Below are positions 1 through 5,020 of a stretch of DNA of 5,020 nucleotides, one piece after another. This DNA comes from Ascidiaceihabitans sp. (GTDB lineage: Bacteria; Pseudomonadota; Alphaproteobacteria; Rhodobacterales; Rhodobacteraceae), in NCBI GenBank assembly GCA_023301665.1, contig JALZUL010000149.1:1-5020 (forward strand). The letters run 5' to 3'. The notes beneath the pieces were generated by a model, which saw only the letters and a list, made by a program, of their open reading frames with translations, was not told the DNA's origin and ran no database searches. Each line of letters starts with the position of its first letter. Within the stretch, counting starts at the first letter, position 1. The position numbers and the translations under genes were made by a program.

Positions 1-321
1 CCATGCGCTGATGGTGGCAGGGGCAAAACATGTGGGTGAAAAGCTGGCTTGAATGATCGCTGCAGCCCGCGCGTATGGGGTATGGGCTTGCGACAAAGCC
101 TGTGACACCTCAGCCCCGAATTCACGCAAAATGTGGCGCATCGCTGCAAGAAAAATCTGATCTTTGCCGCCGAAATAATGATGTGCCAATGCTGTGGACA
201 TGCCGGCACGTTTGGCGATCTGTCCAACGGTCACATCTAAGCTTCCGGCTTCACCAATCTCTGCAATTGTCGCGTGTACAAGCGCCGAGCGGCGAATTGG
301 TTCCATCCCAAGTTTTGGCAT
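1..321 (-). CDS. betI: BetI, choline-responsive TetR-type repressor of glycine-betaine synthesis (3' end cut by window edge)
   Basis: The first 107 residues are present; the C-terminal part lies beyond the left edge. The protein opens with MPKLGMEPIRR, almost the same as the MPKLGM-IRR opening of characterised BetI proteins. A TetR-type helix-turn-helix follows at about residues 31-50 (TVGQIAKRAGMSTALAHHYF, then GGKDQIF). The start of the ligand-binding half is also visible (FAPATISAW, residues 99-107). In the BetI family this dimeric cytosolic repressor shuts off the bet genes, which convert choline to the osmoprotectant glycine betaine; choline relieves the repression. The ATG at 321-319 is chosen because it gives the family N-terminus and has a GGGGAG ribosome site at 328-333, six bases upstream. 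A promoter and a palindromic operator lie just upstream, so autoregulation is likely. In related bacteria betI is often followed by betB/betA, which would lie off the window; that is a prediction. The family call is very secure. Confidence 0.93.
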   Translation of the reverse strand, partial: MPKLGMEPIRRSALVHATIAEIGEAGSLDVTVGQIAKRAGMSTALAHHYFGGKDQIFLAAMRHILREFGAEVSQALSQAHTPYARAAAIIQASFSPTCFAPATISAW

Positions 322-348
322 TGATTGCTCCCCATCGTGGCTGGCGGG

Positions 349-378
349 AGCATAAATGTTGTTTTATTGACTCGTCAA
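349..378 (-). promoter_or_regulatory. Candidate sigma-70-type promoter of betI
   Basis: On the minus strand, TTGACG (378-373, five of six matches to the -35 consensus) is followed after 18 bases by TATGCT (354-349, four of six matches to the -10 consensus). Transcription would start near 342, giving a leader of about 20 bases that contains the GGGGAG ribosome site. The -35 box lies inside the palindrome at 363-382, as expected for a repressor that blocks its own promoter. This rests on sequence pattern only. Confidence 0.55.
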
Positions 379-382
379 TCAA
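363..382. promoter_or_regulatory. Palindromic operator, probably the BetI binding site
   Basis: A 20-bp dyad has a perfect core, ATTGAC-TC-GTCAAT (366-379), with outer arms TTT and CAA that add two more matches per side. From memory, the minus-strand reading (TTGATTGACGAGTCAAT followed by A residues) closely resembles the BetI operators described upstream of bet genes in other proteobacteria, which have TTGATTG...TTCAAT-type arms. It sits in front of betI and overlaps its candidate -35 box, so negative autoregulation by BetI is the natural reading. It also lies directly after the stop codon of the upstream EamA gene. The two-base centre makes a transcription-terminator hairpin unlikely. Confidence 0.65.
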
Positions 383-389
383 TAAAAAA

Positions 390-1313
390 TCAGACCTTAG
401 GTTCATGCATTGTTGGCGTGATCGGTCGACGCTTTAAAACCGCTTCGCGCCAAGTGATGAACGTCACTGAGGCAAGGATTACGAGCCCGCCGAAAACCAC
501 CCAAATATCAACCGGTTCGCCAAAGACCACGGCCCCAAGCAACACCGCCCAAACCAATTGTAGGAACGTCACAGGTTGCGTGACTGTGACCGGTGCCGCA
601 GCAAAGGCCAGTGTCATTGTGTAATGCCCAGCCGTCGCAAAGCTGGCCACGACAAACAGCAACCCAAGATCCGTTAGGCTTGGCGTCACCCAGTTCATAA
701 TCGCAAAAGGTGCCAAACCGATGGGCACAAAGATTGACAACATCGCAACAACAACCGTCGGTTTGACCTCATCCGCCATGATCTTGGCTGTCAGGTATGA
801 GCCTGCAAATGCAACAGCCGTCACCAACATCGCCAAATGCCCCGACGAGATCTCGCGAAAGCCCGGTCGCAGAATGATCAATGCCCCAACCAAAGCGACG
901 ACGATCGCAGCGATCCGGCGAAAGGCCAGCCGCTCGCCCAGAAACACCGCCGCACCGATCGTGACATAGATCGGTGACAGGTAATTCATCGCCGTGACGT
1001 CAGCGATCGGAATACGCGTCATTGCATAAAACCACAGTATCACCCCTGCTGAGTGAACCGCGCCGCGTAGGCCAAACAGTTTCCACTGCCGCCCTGTCAA
1101 GCGCGCTTGCCGAACGTCTTTCAGCATTGGCAGCAAAAACACCAACCCCAAGATATACCGCAAGAATGCCGCTTGTGCGGGTGGCACATGGGTTCCCATG
1201 TACTTAACGAGGGCTGTTACAGCGACAAAGCATAAGCCTGTCATCAGCATCCAAAAGATGCCTGTTTGATGCTTGGAGATAGCGGGTAAAATCATGGGGC
1301 CATCAACACCCAA
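390..1313 (-). CDS. EamA/DMT-family inner-membrane transporter, substrate unknown
   Basis: This 307-residue membrane protein belongs to the drug/metabolite transporter superfamily. It shows the two tandem EamA halves, about residues 17-150 and 159-290, with about ten hydrophobic segments. The first half ends with the typical pattern IADVTAMNYLSPIYVTIGAA, then FLGERL and GALIILRPG (to about residue 151). The second half mirrors it with PVTVTQPVTFLQLVWAVLLG, then VFGEP. The C-terminal tail is short and basic (KRRP). The family includes exporters and importers of amino acids, nucleotides and vitamins; nothing here fixes the substrate. I chose the TTG at 1313-1311 because AGAGGG lies seven bases upstream; the in-frame ATG at 1295 would shorten the protein by six residues and has no clear ribosome site. 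The gene lies 57 bases after the LysE/ArgO-type gene on the same strand with no terminator between them, so co-transcription is likely. betI follows but has its own promoter. Confidence 0.85.
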   Translation of the reverse strand: MGVDGPMILPAISKHQTGIFWMLMTGLCFVAVTALVKYMGTHVPPAQAAFLRYILGLVFLLPMLKDVRQARLTGRQWKLFGLRGAVHSAGVILWFYAMTRIPIADVTAMNYLSPIYVTIGAAVFLGERLAFRRIAAIVVALVGALIILRPGFREISSGHLAMLVTAVAFAGSYLTAKIMADEVKPTVVVAMLSIFVPIGLAPFAIMNWVTPSLTDLGLLFVVASFATAGHYTMTLAFAAAPVTVTQPVTFLQLVWAVLLGAVVFGEPVDIWVVFGGLVILASVTFITWREAVLKRRPITPTMHEPKV

Positions 1314-1320
1314 AGGTGCA

Positions 1321-1326
1321 CCCTCT
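1321..1326 (-). promoter_or_regulatory. Ribosome binding site supporting the TTG start of the EamA gene
   Basis: The minus strand reads AGAGGG, then seven bases, then TTG at 1313. The alternative ATG at 1295 is preceded by GTTGATGGCCCC, which has no purine-rich Shine-Dalgarno match. The spacing therefore favours the TTG, although the evidence is modest. Confidence 0.5.
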
Positions 1327-1370
1327 ACAAGGCCTACTTTATCGCAAACGACAATGATCGTTATTTGGGA

Positions 1371-1970
1371 TCAAAACAAAATGAGCTTGATCGCGATCGC
1401 CCACATTGTCAGCGCAATTAAAGTGTCCAAAACCTGCCAAGAGCGTGGATTGGCAAACACTGGTCGTAACAATCGCGCCCCGTACCCAAGCGCAAAGAAG
1501 AACGTAAAACTTGCCGAGACAGCCCCAAAGCCAAAAGTCACGCGGTCTTCGTATTGCGCCGAAATCGAACCGATCAACACAACAGTATCAAGGTAAACAT
1601 GCGGGTTGAGCAGAGACAGCGCGACAAGTGTCGCAAGGACGCTGAACAACGGTTGTTGCTCATCCGCAGCCGCATCAAGCGATGCGCCACCGCGCCACGC
1701 TGATCGCGCGCTCAACCAGCCATACCATAGCAAAAAGGCCGCGCCGCCGTAGCGCATCGCGGTTTCAAACCACGGGACCGCCTGCGCAAGCGCCCCAAAG
1801 CCCGTGATCCCTGCAACAATAAGCGCTGCATCAATCGCGCCACAGGTCAAGCAGACCCAAAACACATGGCTTTGGCGTAGCCCCTGGCGCAAAACGAAAG
1901 CATTTTGTGCGCCAATCGCTAAAATAAGCGTGATGCTCAGCGCATATCCTTGTGCGAAAGTTGTGAACAA
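1371..1970 (-). CDS. LysE/ArgO-family amino-acid exporter
   Basis: This 199-residue inner-membrane protein belongs to the LysE superfamily, whose best-known members (Corynebacterium LysE, E. coli ArgO) export lysine or arginine. It carries the family signature GAQNAFVLRQG at residues 20-30, the motif LLNPHVYLDTVVLIGS at 120-135, the aspartate-bearing second segment (CGAIDAALIVAGITGFG, 43-59) and a C-terminal hydrophobic helix ending in KLILF. About six hydrophobic segments fit the family. A longer reading from TTG at 1985 adds five residues, but the TTG at 1970-1968 has GGAGG eight bases upstream and gives MFTTFAQGYALSITLILAIG, which aligns without gaps to the ArgO N-terminus as I remember it. 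Basic amino-acid export is the likely role; the exact substrate cannot be read from the sequence. ArgO and LysE genes are often controlled by a divergent LysR-type regulator, but none is present here. The EamA gene follows 57 bases downstream on the same strand. Confidence 0.88.
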   Translation of the reverse strand: MFTTFAQGYALSITLILAIGAQNAFVLRQGLRQSHVFWVCLTCGAIDAALIVAGITGFGALAQAVPWFETAMRYGGAAFLLWYGWLSARSAWRGGASLDAAADEQQPLFSVLATLVALSLLNPHVYLDTVVLIGSISAQYEDRVTFGFGAVSASFTFFFALGYGARLLRPVFANPRSWQVLDTLIALTMWAIAIKLILF

Positions 1971-1978
1971 TTGAGCCG

Positions 1979-1983
1979 CCTCC
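1979..1983 (-). promoter_or_regulatory. Ribosome binding site that sets the TTG start of the LysE/ArgO gene
   Basis: GGAGG on the minus strand lies eight bases before TTG (1970-1968). The upstream in-frame TTG at 1985-1983 overlaps this site and has no Shine-Dalgarno sequence of its own. The shorter form matches the family N-terminus, so the site favours the 199-residue product. Confidence 0.65.
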
Positions 1984-2131
1984 AATATTTGAAATTCGTG
2001 GCTAAAGCATCAAGTCCCAAACCGCAATCCGGTCATGTCACGGAAAATCACGCCAAACTGATTAAAGGTCATTGGCCCAAATCAATGTCCTTCTCATATG
2101 GTCAAGGAAGTCGCGTAAGGATGCCGCAATT

Positions 2132-2398
2132 ATGTTAGATCAAATTCAGAGAGTAGATTTCACCCACAACGATATAGAAGTGATCAAAGATGCTTTGTTC
2201 ACCCAAGAGAAAATCCTAGCAGTTCAAAGCCGTGCTGGGGGTAATGCAGCTAAAATTCGTCTGAACGAGCTTAGAGGGCTATTGTATCGCATCCGCGGAC
2301 AAGACGCCCCATCCAAGGCCATACCCGCAAGCACACTCAAAACCAAAGAGCCAAGCGAAGGCATCTGGCAGCAAGTCACACGCATGCTGTCCGACTGA
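2132..2398 (+). CDS. Small protein of unknown function, 88 residues
   Basis: I do not recognise a characterised family. The protein is soluble and charged. Residues 11-58 should be mostly helical, and the stretch FTQEKILAVQSRAGGN (23-38) followed by KIRLNELRGLLYRI (41-54) looks like a conserved core with two amphipathic helices around a glycine turn. A hydrophilic Pro/Lys/Ser linker (59-75) leads to a short terminal helix (IWQQVTRMLSD). There is no signal peptide, membrane segment or cysteine. The ATG at 2132 is preferred; TAAGG (2116-2120) lies 11 bases upstream, a rather long spacing. A TTG at 2072 would add 20 residues and is less likely. The first half uses AGA, ATA, CTA, TTA and GTA codons more than the neighbouring genes, which may mean low expression or acquisition. 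A strong terminator follows 67 bases after the stop. The gene diverges from the exporter and converges on yebC. Coding status is likely but not certain. Confidence 0.7.
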   Translation: MLDQIQRVDFTHNDIEVIKDALFTQEKILAVQSRAGGNAAKIRLNELRGLLYRIRGQDAPSKAIPASTLKTKEPSEGIWQQVTRMLSD

Positions 2399-2465
2399 CC
2401 GAGTTTAGCAACTGACCGCATACTAGAAGTGACCGCGCATCCAAAATTTCTGATTGTCCTCCACG

Positions 2466-2506
2466 AAAAACGCCGCCCCCAGATTTGGAAGCGGCGTTTT
2501 TTGTTT
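2466..2506. terminator. Bidirectional rho-independent terminator between the small gene and yebC
   Basis: A perfect 11-bp inverted repeat, AAAAACGCCGC (2466-2476) and GCGGCGTTTTT (2491-2501), encloses a 14-base loop (2477-2490). On the plus strand the stem runs into TTTTTTGTTT (2497-2506), a strong tail for the 88-residue gene. On the minus strand the stem ends in five T residues, which serves yebC, whose stop lies 19 bases from the tract. The convergent arrangement fits one shared two-way terminator. Confidence 0.9.
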
Positions 2507-2524
2507 CTCACAGAAAGAAGCGGC

Positions 2525-3265
2525 TTAGAGCTGCTCCATCACCTCATCGCTGGCTTCAAAGTTGGTGGTGACACGCTGCACGTCATCATCATCTTCAAGC
2601 GCATCGATCAAACGCATGAGTTTCTCCATACCTTCAAGATCCATCTCGGTGGTAATGGTCGGTTTCCAAACCAATTTGGTGGATTCAGATTCACCCAACT
2701 CAGTTTCCAATCCGTTGGACACCTCGTTCAGGTCTGAATCCGCGCACCAGATCACGTGGCCATCTTCGGCGCTTTCCACATCTTCTGCACCGGCTTCAAT
2801 CGCCGCCATCATCACAGTATCCGCATCGCCAACCGTTGCGGGGTACATAACAGTCCCCTTGCGCTCAAACATAAAGCCAACGCTGCCAGTTTCGCCAAGG
2901 TTCCCACCGCATTTAGAAAACGTCGAGCGCACAGTTGAAGCCGTGCGGTTGCGGTTGTCCGTCATCGCCTCAACGATCACGGCCACGCCATTCGGGCCAT
3001 AGCCCTCATAACGGATTTCTTCGTAATCGTCGCCTTCACCCGCTTGGGATTTCTTAATCGCGCGATCAATCACGTCCTTAGGGACAGAGTTTGATTTCGC
3101 TTCTTTTACAGCCATGCGCAAACGTGGGTTTTTATCTGGATCAGGGTCGCCCATTTTCGCAGCAACGGTGATTTCCTTTGCCATCTTCGAAAACAACTTG
3201 GCGCGCAATTTATCTTGGCGCCCTTTGCGGTGTTGAATGTTTGCCCATTTTGAATGGCCTGCCAT
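2525..3265 (-). CDS. yebC: YebC/PmpR/TACO1-family protein
   Basis: The 246-residue product has the invariant family opening MAGHSKWANIQHRKGRQD. It continues with the N-terminal helical domain (KLFSKMAKEITVAAKMGDPDP, NPRLRMAVKEAKSNSVPKD, RAIKKS, to about residue 73). The alpha/beta domains follow, with the family patterns YEGYGPNGVAVIVEAMTDNRNRT (86-108) and GNLGETGSVGFMFERKG (121-137), and the C-terminus is acidic (DALEDDDD, 221-228). Length and motifs are complete. Members were first described as DNA-binding regulators (PmpR). More recent work on bacterial YebC and mitochondrial TACO1 supports a ribosome-associated role that relieves stalling at proline-rich stretches. Which role applies here cannot be told from sequence. 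The start is clear: GGAGG (3271-3275) lies five bases before ATG at 3265-3263. In many bacteria yebC sits next to ruvC/ruvA/ruvB; here it stands alone, bounded by the shared terminator on one side and a divergent promoter region on the other. Confidence 0.95.
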   Translation of the reverse strand: MAGHSKWANIQHRKGRQDKLRAKLFSKMAKEITVAAKMGDPDPDKNPRLRMAVKEAKSNSVPKDVIDRAIKKSQAGEGDDYEEIRYEGYGPNGVAVIVEAMTDNRNRTASTVRSTFSKCGGNLGETGSVGFMFERKGTVMYPATVGDADTVMMAAIEAGAEDVESAEDGHVIWCADSDLNEVSNGLETELGESESTKLVWKPTITTEMDLEGMEKLMRLIDALEDDDDVQRVTTNFEASDEVMEQL

Positions 3266-3305
3266 CGGAGCCTCCAGCGTTATCTGCGTATCATGTTTGG
3301 CCAAC

Positions 3306-3335
3306 GCTATAGGGTAGGAAGCGCCCCAAGGGCAA
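3306..3335 (-). promoter_or_regulatory. Candidate promoter of yebC
   Basis: On the minus strand, TTGCCC (3335-3330) and TATAGC (3311-3306) each match the sigma-70 consensus at four of six positions, with an 18-base spacer. Transcription would begin near 3299, giving a leader of about 34 bases that ends in the GGAGG ribosome site. This is pattern evidence only. Confidence 0.4.
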
Positions 3336-3372
3336 GCCCACCGGCCCAATCAGCCACAAAACCGGCCGCTAT

Positions 3373-3398
3373 TTCTGTGCACGAGTTCTGTGCACGGG
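3373..3398. repeat. Tandem 13-bp direct repeat in the yebC / glutathione-transferase intergenic region
   Basis: TTCTGTGCACGAG (3373-3385) is followed immediately by TTCTGTGCACGGG (3386-3398); 12 of 13 positions agree and each copy contains the palindrome GTGCAC. The pair sits just upstream of the candidate -35 box of the plus-strand gene, roughly 50 to 80 bases before its expected transcript start, a usual place for an activator. It could be a regulator site or a chance slippage duplication; no known regulator motif is recognised. Confidence 0.6.
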
Positions 3399-3415
3399 CG
3401 CGCAGCCCCCTTGCG

Positions 3416-3443
3416 TTGCGCGACACCCGCTCATCGTTATGGT
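3416..3443 (+). promoter_or_regulatory. Candidate promoter of the glutathionyl-hydroquinone reductase gene
   Basis: TTGCGC (3416-3421) and TATGGT (3438-3443) match the -35 and -10 consensus at four of six positions each, with a 16-base spacer. Transcription near 3450 would leave a short leader containing GGGAG (3461-3465). A 6-bp inverted repeat, CGCGCA (3399-3404) with TGCGCG (3417-3422), overlaps the -35 box and could be an operator. Support is modest. Confidence 0.35.
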
Positions 3444-3472
3444 AAAGACGAATAGTCAAAGGGAGCCATGAC

Positions 3473-4414
3473 ATGGGCGTGATGATCAATGGGGTCTATC
3501 ATATCGAAGACCCAGCCCCAGAAAGCTATTTGGACGGCGAATTCAAACGTGCGGTCAGCGGCATTCGCGCGCACATCACAGCAGACGGCCCCTTTACGCC
3601 GGATCACGGCCGATACCATTTGATCGTTGCGTGGAACTGCCCATGGGCGCACCGCACGCTTTTGACCCGCGCAGTATTGGGATTGGAAGACGCCATAAGC
3701 GTCAGCACCGCCAAGCCTGCCAGAACCAATCAAGGCTGGGTATTTGATGAAAGCGGTCCCTTCGCTGACACCGAATTTAGCGCGAGTGCGGCGCATGAAA
3801 TCTATGCCAAACAATCGCCCGGTTATACGGGGCGGGTTACCGTGCCCATTTTGTGGGATCGCCAGAGCAAACAGATTGTATCGAACGAAAGCGCTGACAT
3901 TGTGCGCATGATCGCGCAGACCTTTGATCCCGAACAACGATTGTCACCCGCGCAGCTTTTGCCCCAGATCGATACATGGAACGATCTGATCCACGCGCGT
4001 ATCAACAACGGCGTGTATCGCGCAGGGTTTGCCCGTACACAAAATGCTTATGACAGCGCAGTCACCGATCTGTTCGCAGCCCTTGATGAGGTCGAAAAAC
4101 ACCTTGCGACCCACACCACCCTTGTAGGGGATCGCCTGACCGAGGCCGATTTACGCCTTTTCCCAACCCTTGCCCGCTTTGATGTCGCTTATCATTATGC
4201 CTTCAAATGCAACCTCGCCAAGCTCACTGATTATCCAAACCTTTGGGATTACGCCCGCGCGATCTACGCGATTGAAGGCGTCGCTGAGACGGTGAAATTC
4301 GATATTTATAAGGCCGGATATTTTTCCAAATCCGAGCTGCGCAATCCCTTGGGGATCGTTCCAAAGGGGCCAATCGTTGACTGGTCCGCCGCCCCTATTC
4401 GCAAGATTGACTAG
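3473..4414 (+). CDS. Glutathionyl-hydroquinone reductase (xi-class glutathione transferase, YqjG/PcpF/ECM4 family)
   Basis: The 313-residue cytosolic enzyme is full length for the family, which uses glutathione to reduce glutathionyl-hydroquinones back to hydroquinones through a catalytic cysteine. The N-terminal thioredoxin-fold domain has the xi-class signature WNCPWAHRT, with the expected catalytic Cys56 in CPWA. GWVF follows (88-91; Trp89 probably matches the glutathione-contacting Trp of the family). Next come the cis-proline loop VTVPILWD (122-129; Pro125) and SNESADIVRM (137-146), which binds the glutathione gamma-glutamyl group. The all-helical C-terminal domain shows NNGVYRAGFARTQNAYD (178-194), LTEADLRLFPTLARFDVAYH (222-241) and DYPNLWDYARAIY (253-265). 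The tail IYKAGYFSKSELRNPLGIVP (278-297) departs from the more usual IK-HYY-S---NP form, so the substrate site may differ. The first ATG is chosen because GGGAG (3461-3465) lies seven bases upstream; an in-frame ATG at 3482 is an alternative. No terminator separates it from the permease gene 64 bases downstream. Confidence 0.9.
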   Translation: MGVMINGVYHIEDPAPESYLDGEFKRAVSGIRAHITADGPFTPDHGRYHLIVAWNCPWAHRTLLTRAVLGLEDAISVSTAKPARTNQGWVFDESGPFADTEFSASAAHEIYAKQSPGYTGRVTVPILWDRQSKQIVSNESADIVRMIAQTFDPEQRLSPAQLLPQIDTWNDLIHARINNGVYRAGFARTQNAYDSAVTDLFAALDEVEKHLATHTTLVGDRLTEADLRLFPTLARFDVAYHYAFKCNLAKLTDYPNLWDYARAIYAIEGVAETVKFDIYKAGYFSKSELRNPLGIVPKGPIVDWSAAPIRKID

Positions 4415-4478
4415 GCCCTAAGGAACTTCCCCGCAAAAGACACTGGCACCAGCTCATTCCAACACCTAATGTAGCGGG

Positions 4479-5020
4479 ATGAGCACAGATCAAATCATCC
4501 TATTCTCCCTCTTCGGCGCAGTCTTTGGCTTATTGCTTTGGGGCCGCTTTCGTTATGACATCGTTGCCTTTACGGCCCTCATGGTGGGCGTGGTCCTTGG
4601 GGTTGTTCCTGAAAAAGATGCCTTCTCAGGCTTTGGACATCCCGCAACCTTGGTCGTGGCATTGGTGCTTGTTGTCTCTGCCGGCTTGGTGCGCTCTGGC
4701 GCAGTCTTTTTGATCACCCGCACTTTGGTGGATGCCAGCCGCTCACTTGGTGCGCACATTACATTAATGGGCGCGATTGGCGGTGTGCTCTCGGCCTTTA
4801 TGAACAACGTCGCGGCTCTTGCGCTTTTGATGCCCGTTGACGTGCAAACCGCGCGCAAAGCAGGCCGCAGCCCGGGCCTATCGCTGATGCCGCTCAGCTT
4901 TGCGACCATCCTTGGCGGCATGGCCACATTGATCGGCACCCCGCCCAACATCATCATTGCGTCTATCCGGGAGGACTCGTTGGGCGCGCCTTTTGCCATG
5001 TTTGATTTTGCGCCTGTGGG
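4479..5020 (+). CDS. SLC13/DASS-family permease (3' end cut by window edge)
   Basis: The first 180 residues are in the window and the frame is open at the right edge. The protein is strongly hydrophobic, with segments near residues 6-22, 28-43, 56-75, 94-120 and 139-163. Two family signatures are present: LSAFMNNVAALALLMPV (104-120) and ILGGMATLIGTPPNIIIASI (144-163). The second is the conserved TLIGT-PN motif of divalent anion:sodium symporters and related permeases. Many Rhodobacterales relatives are near 600 residues and carry cytosolic RCK_C domains in mid-protein; whether this one does cannot be seen. Likely substrates are dicarboxylates, sulfate or similar anions, with Na+ coupling, but nothing fixes this. 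An in-frame TAA at 4467-4469 makes the ATG at 4479 the earliest sensible start, and relatives begin the same way. No Shine-Dalgarno sequence at proper spacing is seen, only AGCGGG directly abutting the ATG, so translation is either leaderless or coupled to the upstream gene. Confidence 0.87.
   Translation, partial: MSTDQIILFSLFGAVFGLLLWGRFRYDIVAFTALMVGVVLGVVPEKDAFSGFGHPATLVVALVLVVSAGLVRSGAVFLITRTLVDASRSLGAHITLMGAIGGVLSAFMNNVAALALLMPVDVQTARKAGRSPGLSLMPLSFATILGGMATLIGTPPNIIIASIREDSLGAPFAMFDFAPV

Noticed and set aside
75..437. A 120-codon plus-strand open frame
   Set aside because: It is antisense to betI and runs across the betI promoter and operator into the end of the EamA gene. The product resembles no protein and the betI frame explains the region.
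1347..1362. Inverted repeat AACGA-N6-TCGTT between the LysE/ArgO gene and the EamA gene
   Set aside because: The arms are only five bases, A/T-rich and without a T tract, so it is neither a terminator nor a convincing operator.
1984..2012. Promoter-like pair TTGATG / AATATT on the minus strand before the LysE/ArgO gene
   Set aside because: The transcript start it predicts (about 1977) would fall at or inside the GGAGG ribosome site, removing it from the message. The true promoter is probably further upstream but cannot be picked out.
3437..3937. A 166-codon minus-strand open frame at the 5' end of the reductase gene
   Set aside because: It is antisense to the thioredoxin-fold domain of the glutathionyl-hydroquinone reductase, which has clear catalytic motifs. 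It has no ribosome site or family features.
4415..4478. Possible terminator after the reductase gene (GGAACTTCC)
   Set aside because: The dyad is four bases per arm around one base and has no T tract, so it cannot act as a rho-independent terminator.
4553..4999. A 148-codon open frame on the minus strand
   Set aside because: It lies fully antisense to the SLC13 permease frame, whose family motifs are unmistakable. The translated product is low-complexity Ala/Thr/Pro-rich, typical of a shadow frame.
1..5020. Search for tRNA, rRNA, CRISPR arrays, insertion sequences, phage or defence genes
   Set aside because: No tRNA-like cloverleaf, spaced repeat array, transposase frame or terminal inverted repeat pair was seen. 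All long coding frames belong to ordinary chromosomal families apart from the small unknown gene.

Overview
The window looks like chromosomal DNA from a marine-type alphaproteobacterium of the Rhodobacterales (Roseobacter group). The moderate-to-high GC content, the codon use and the character of the proteins (BetI, EamA and LysE transporters, YebC, a glutathionyl-hydroquinone reductase and an SLC13 permease) all fit. The taxonomic call is inference from protein character, because no rRNA or other marker gene is present. I see no tRNA, rRNA, CRISPR array, insertion sequence, phage gene or toxin/defence module.

Layout from left to right. (1) Positions 1-1970 hold three genes on the minus strand. 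In transcription order they are a LysE/ArgO-type amino-acid exporter, an EamA/DMT-family transporter 57 nt downstream of it, and then betI, the choline-responsive TetR-type repressor, whose 3' end runs off the left edge. betI has its own short upstream region with a good promoter and a palindrome that resembles a BetI operator, so it is probably transcribed separately and autoregulated. (2) An 88-codon plus-strand gene of unknown function (2132-2398) diverges from the exporter. It converges on yebC, and the two share a strong hairpin terminator with A/T tracts on both sides (2466-2506). (3) yebC (2525-3265, minus) and a xi-class glutathione transferase/glutathionyl-hydroquinone reductase gene (3473-4414, plus) diverge from a roughly 207-nt region that carries candidate promoters for both and a tandem 13-bp repeat. 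(4) An SLC13/DASS-family permease gene begins at 4479 on the plus strand and runs off the right edge.

The genes do not form one pathway. betI probably belongs to a glycine-betaine synthesis locus whose enzyme genes would lie beyond the left edge. The exporter/EamA pair may be a small transport operon. The GSH-dependent reductase is a quinone detoxification gene. yebC is a housekeeping gene for translation or regulation. I found no convincing new multigene system. The items most worth a second look are the unknown 88-residue protein with its unusual codon use, the betI operator arrangement, the TTG starts of the two transporter genes, and the repeat-bearing divergent promoter region at 3300-3460.
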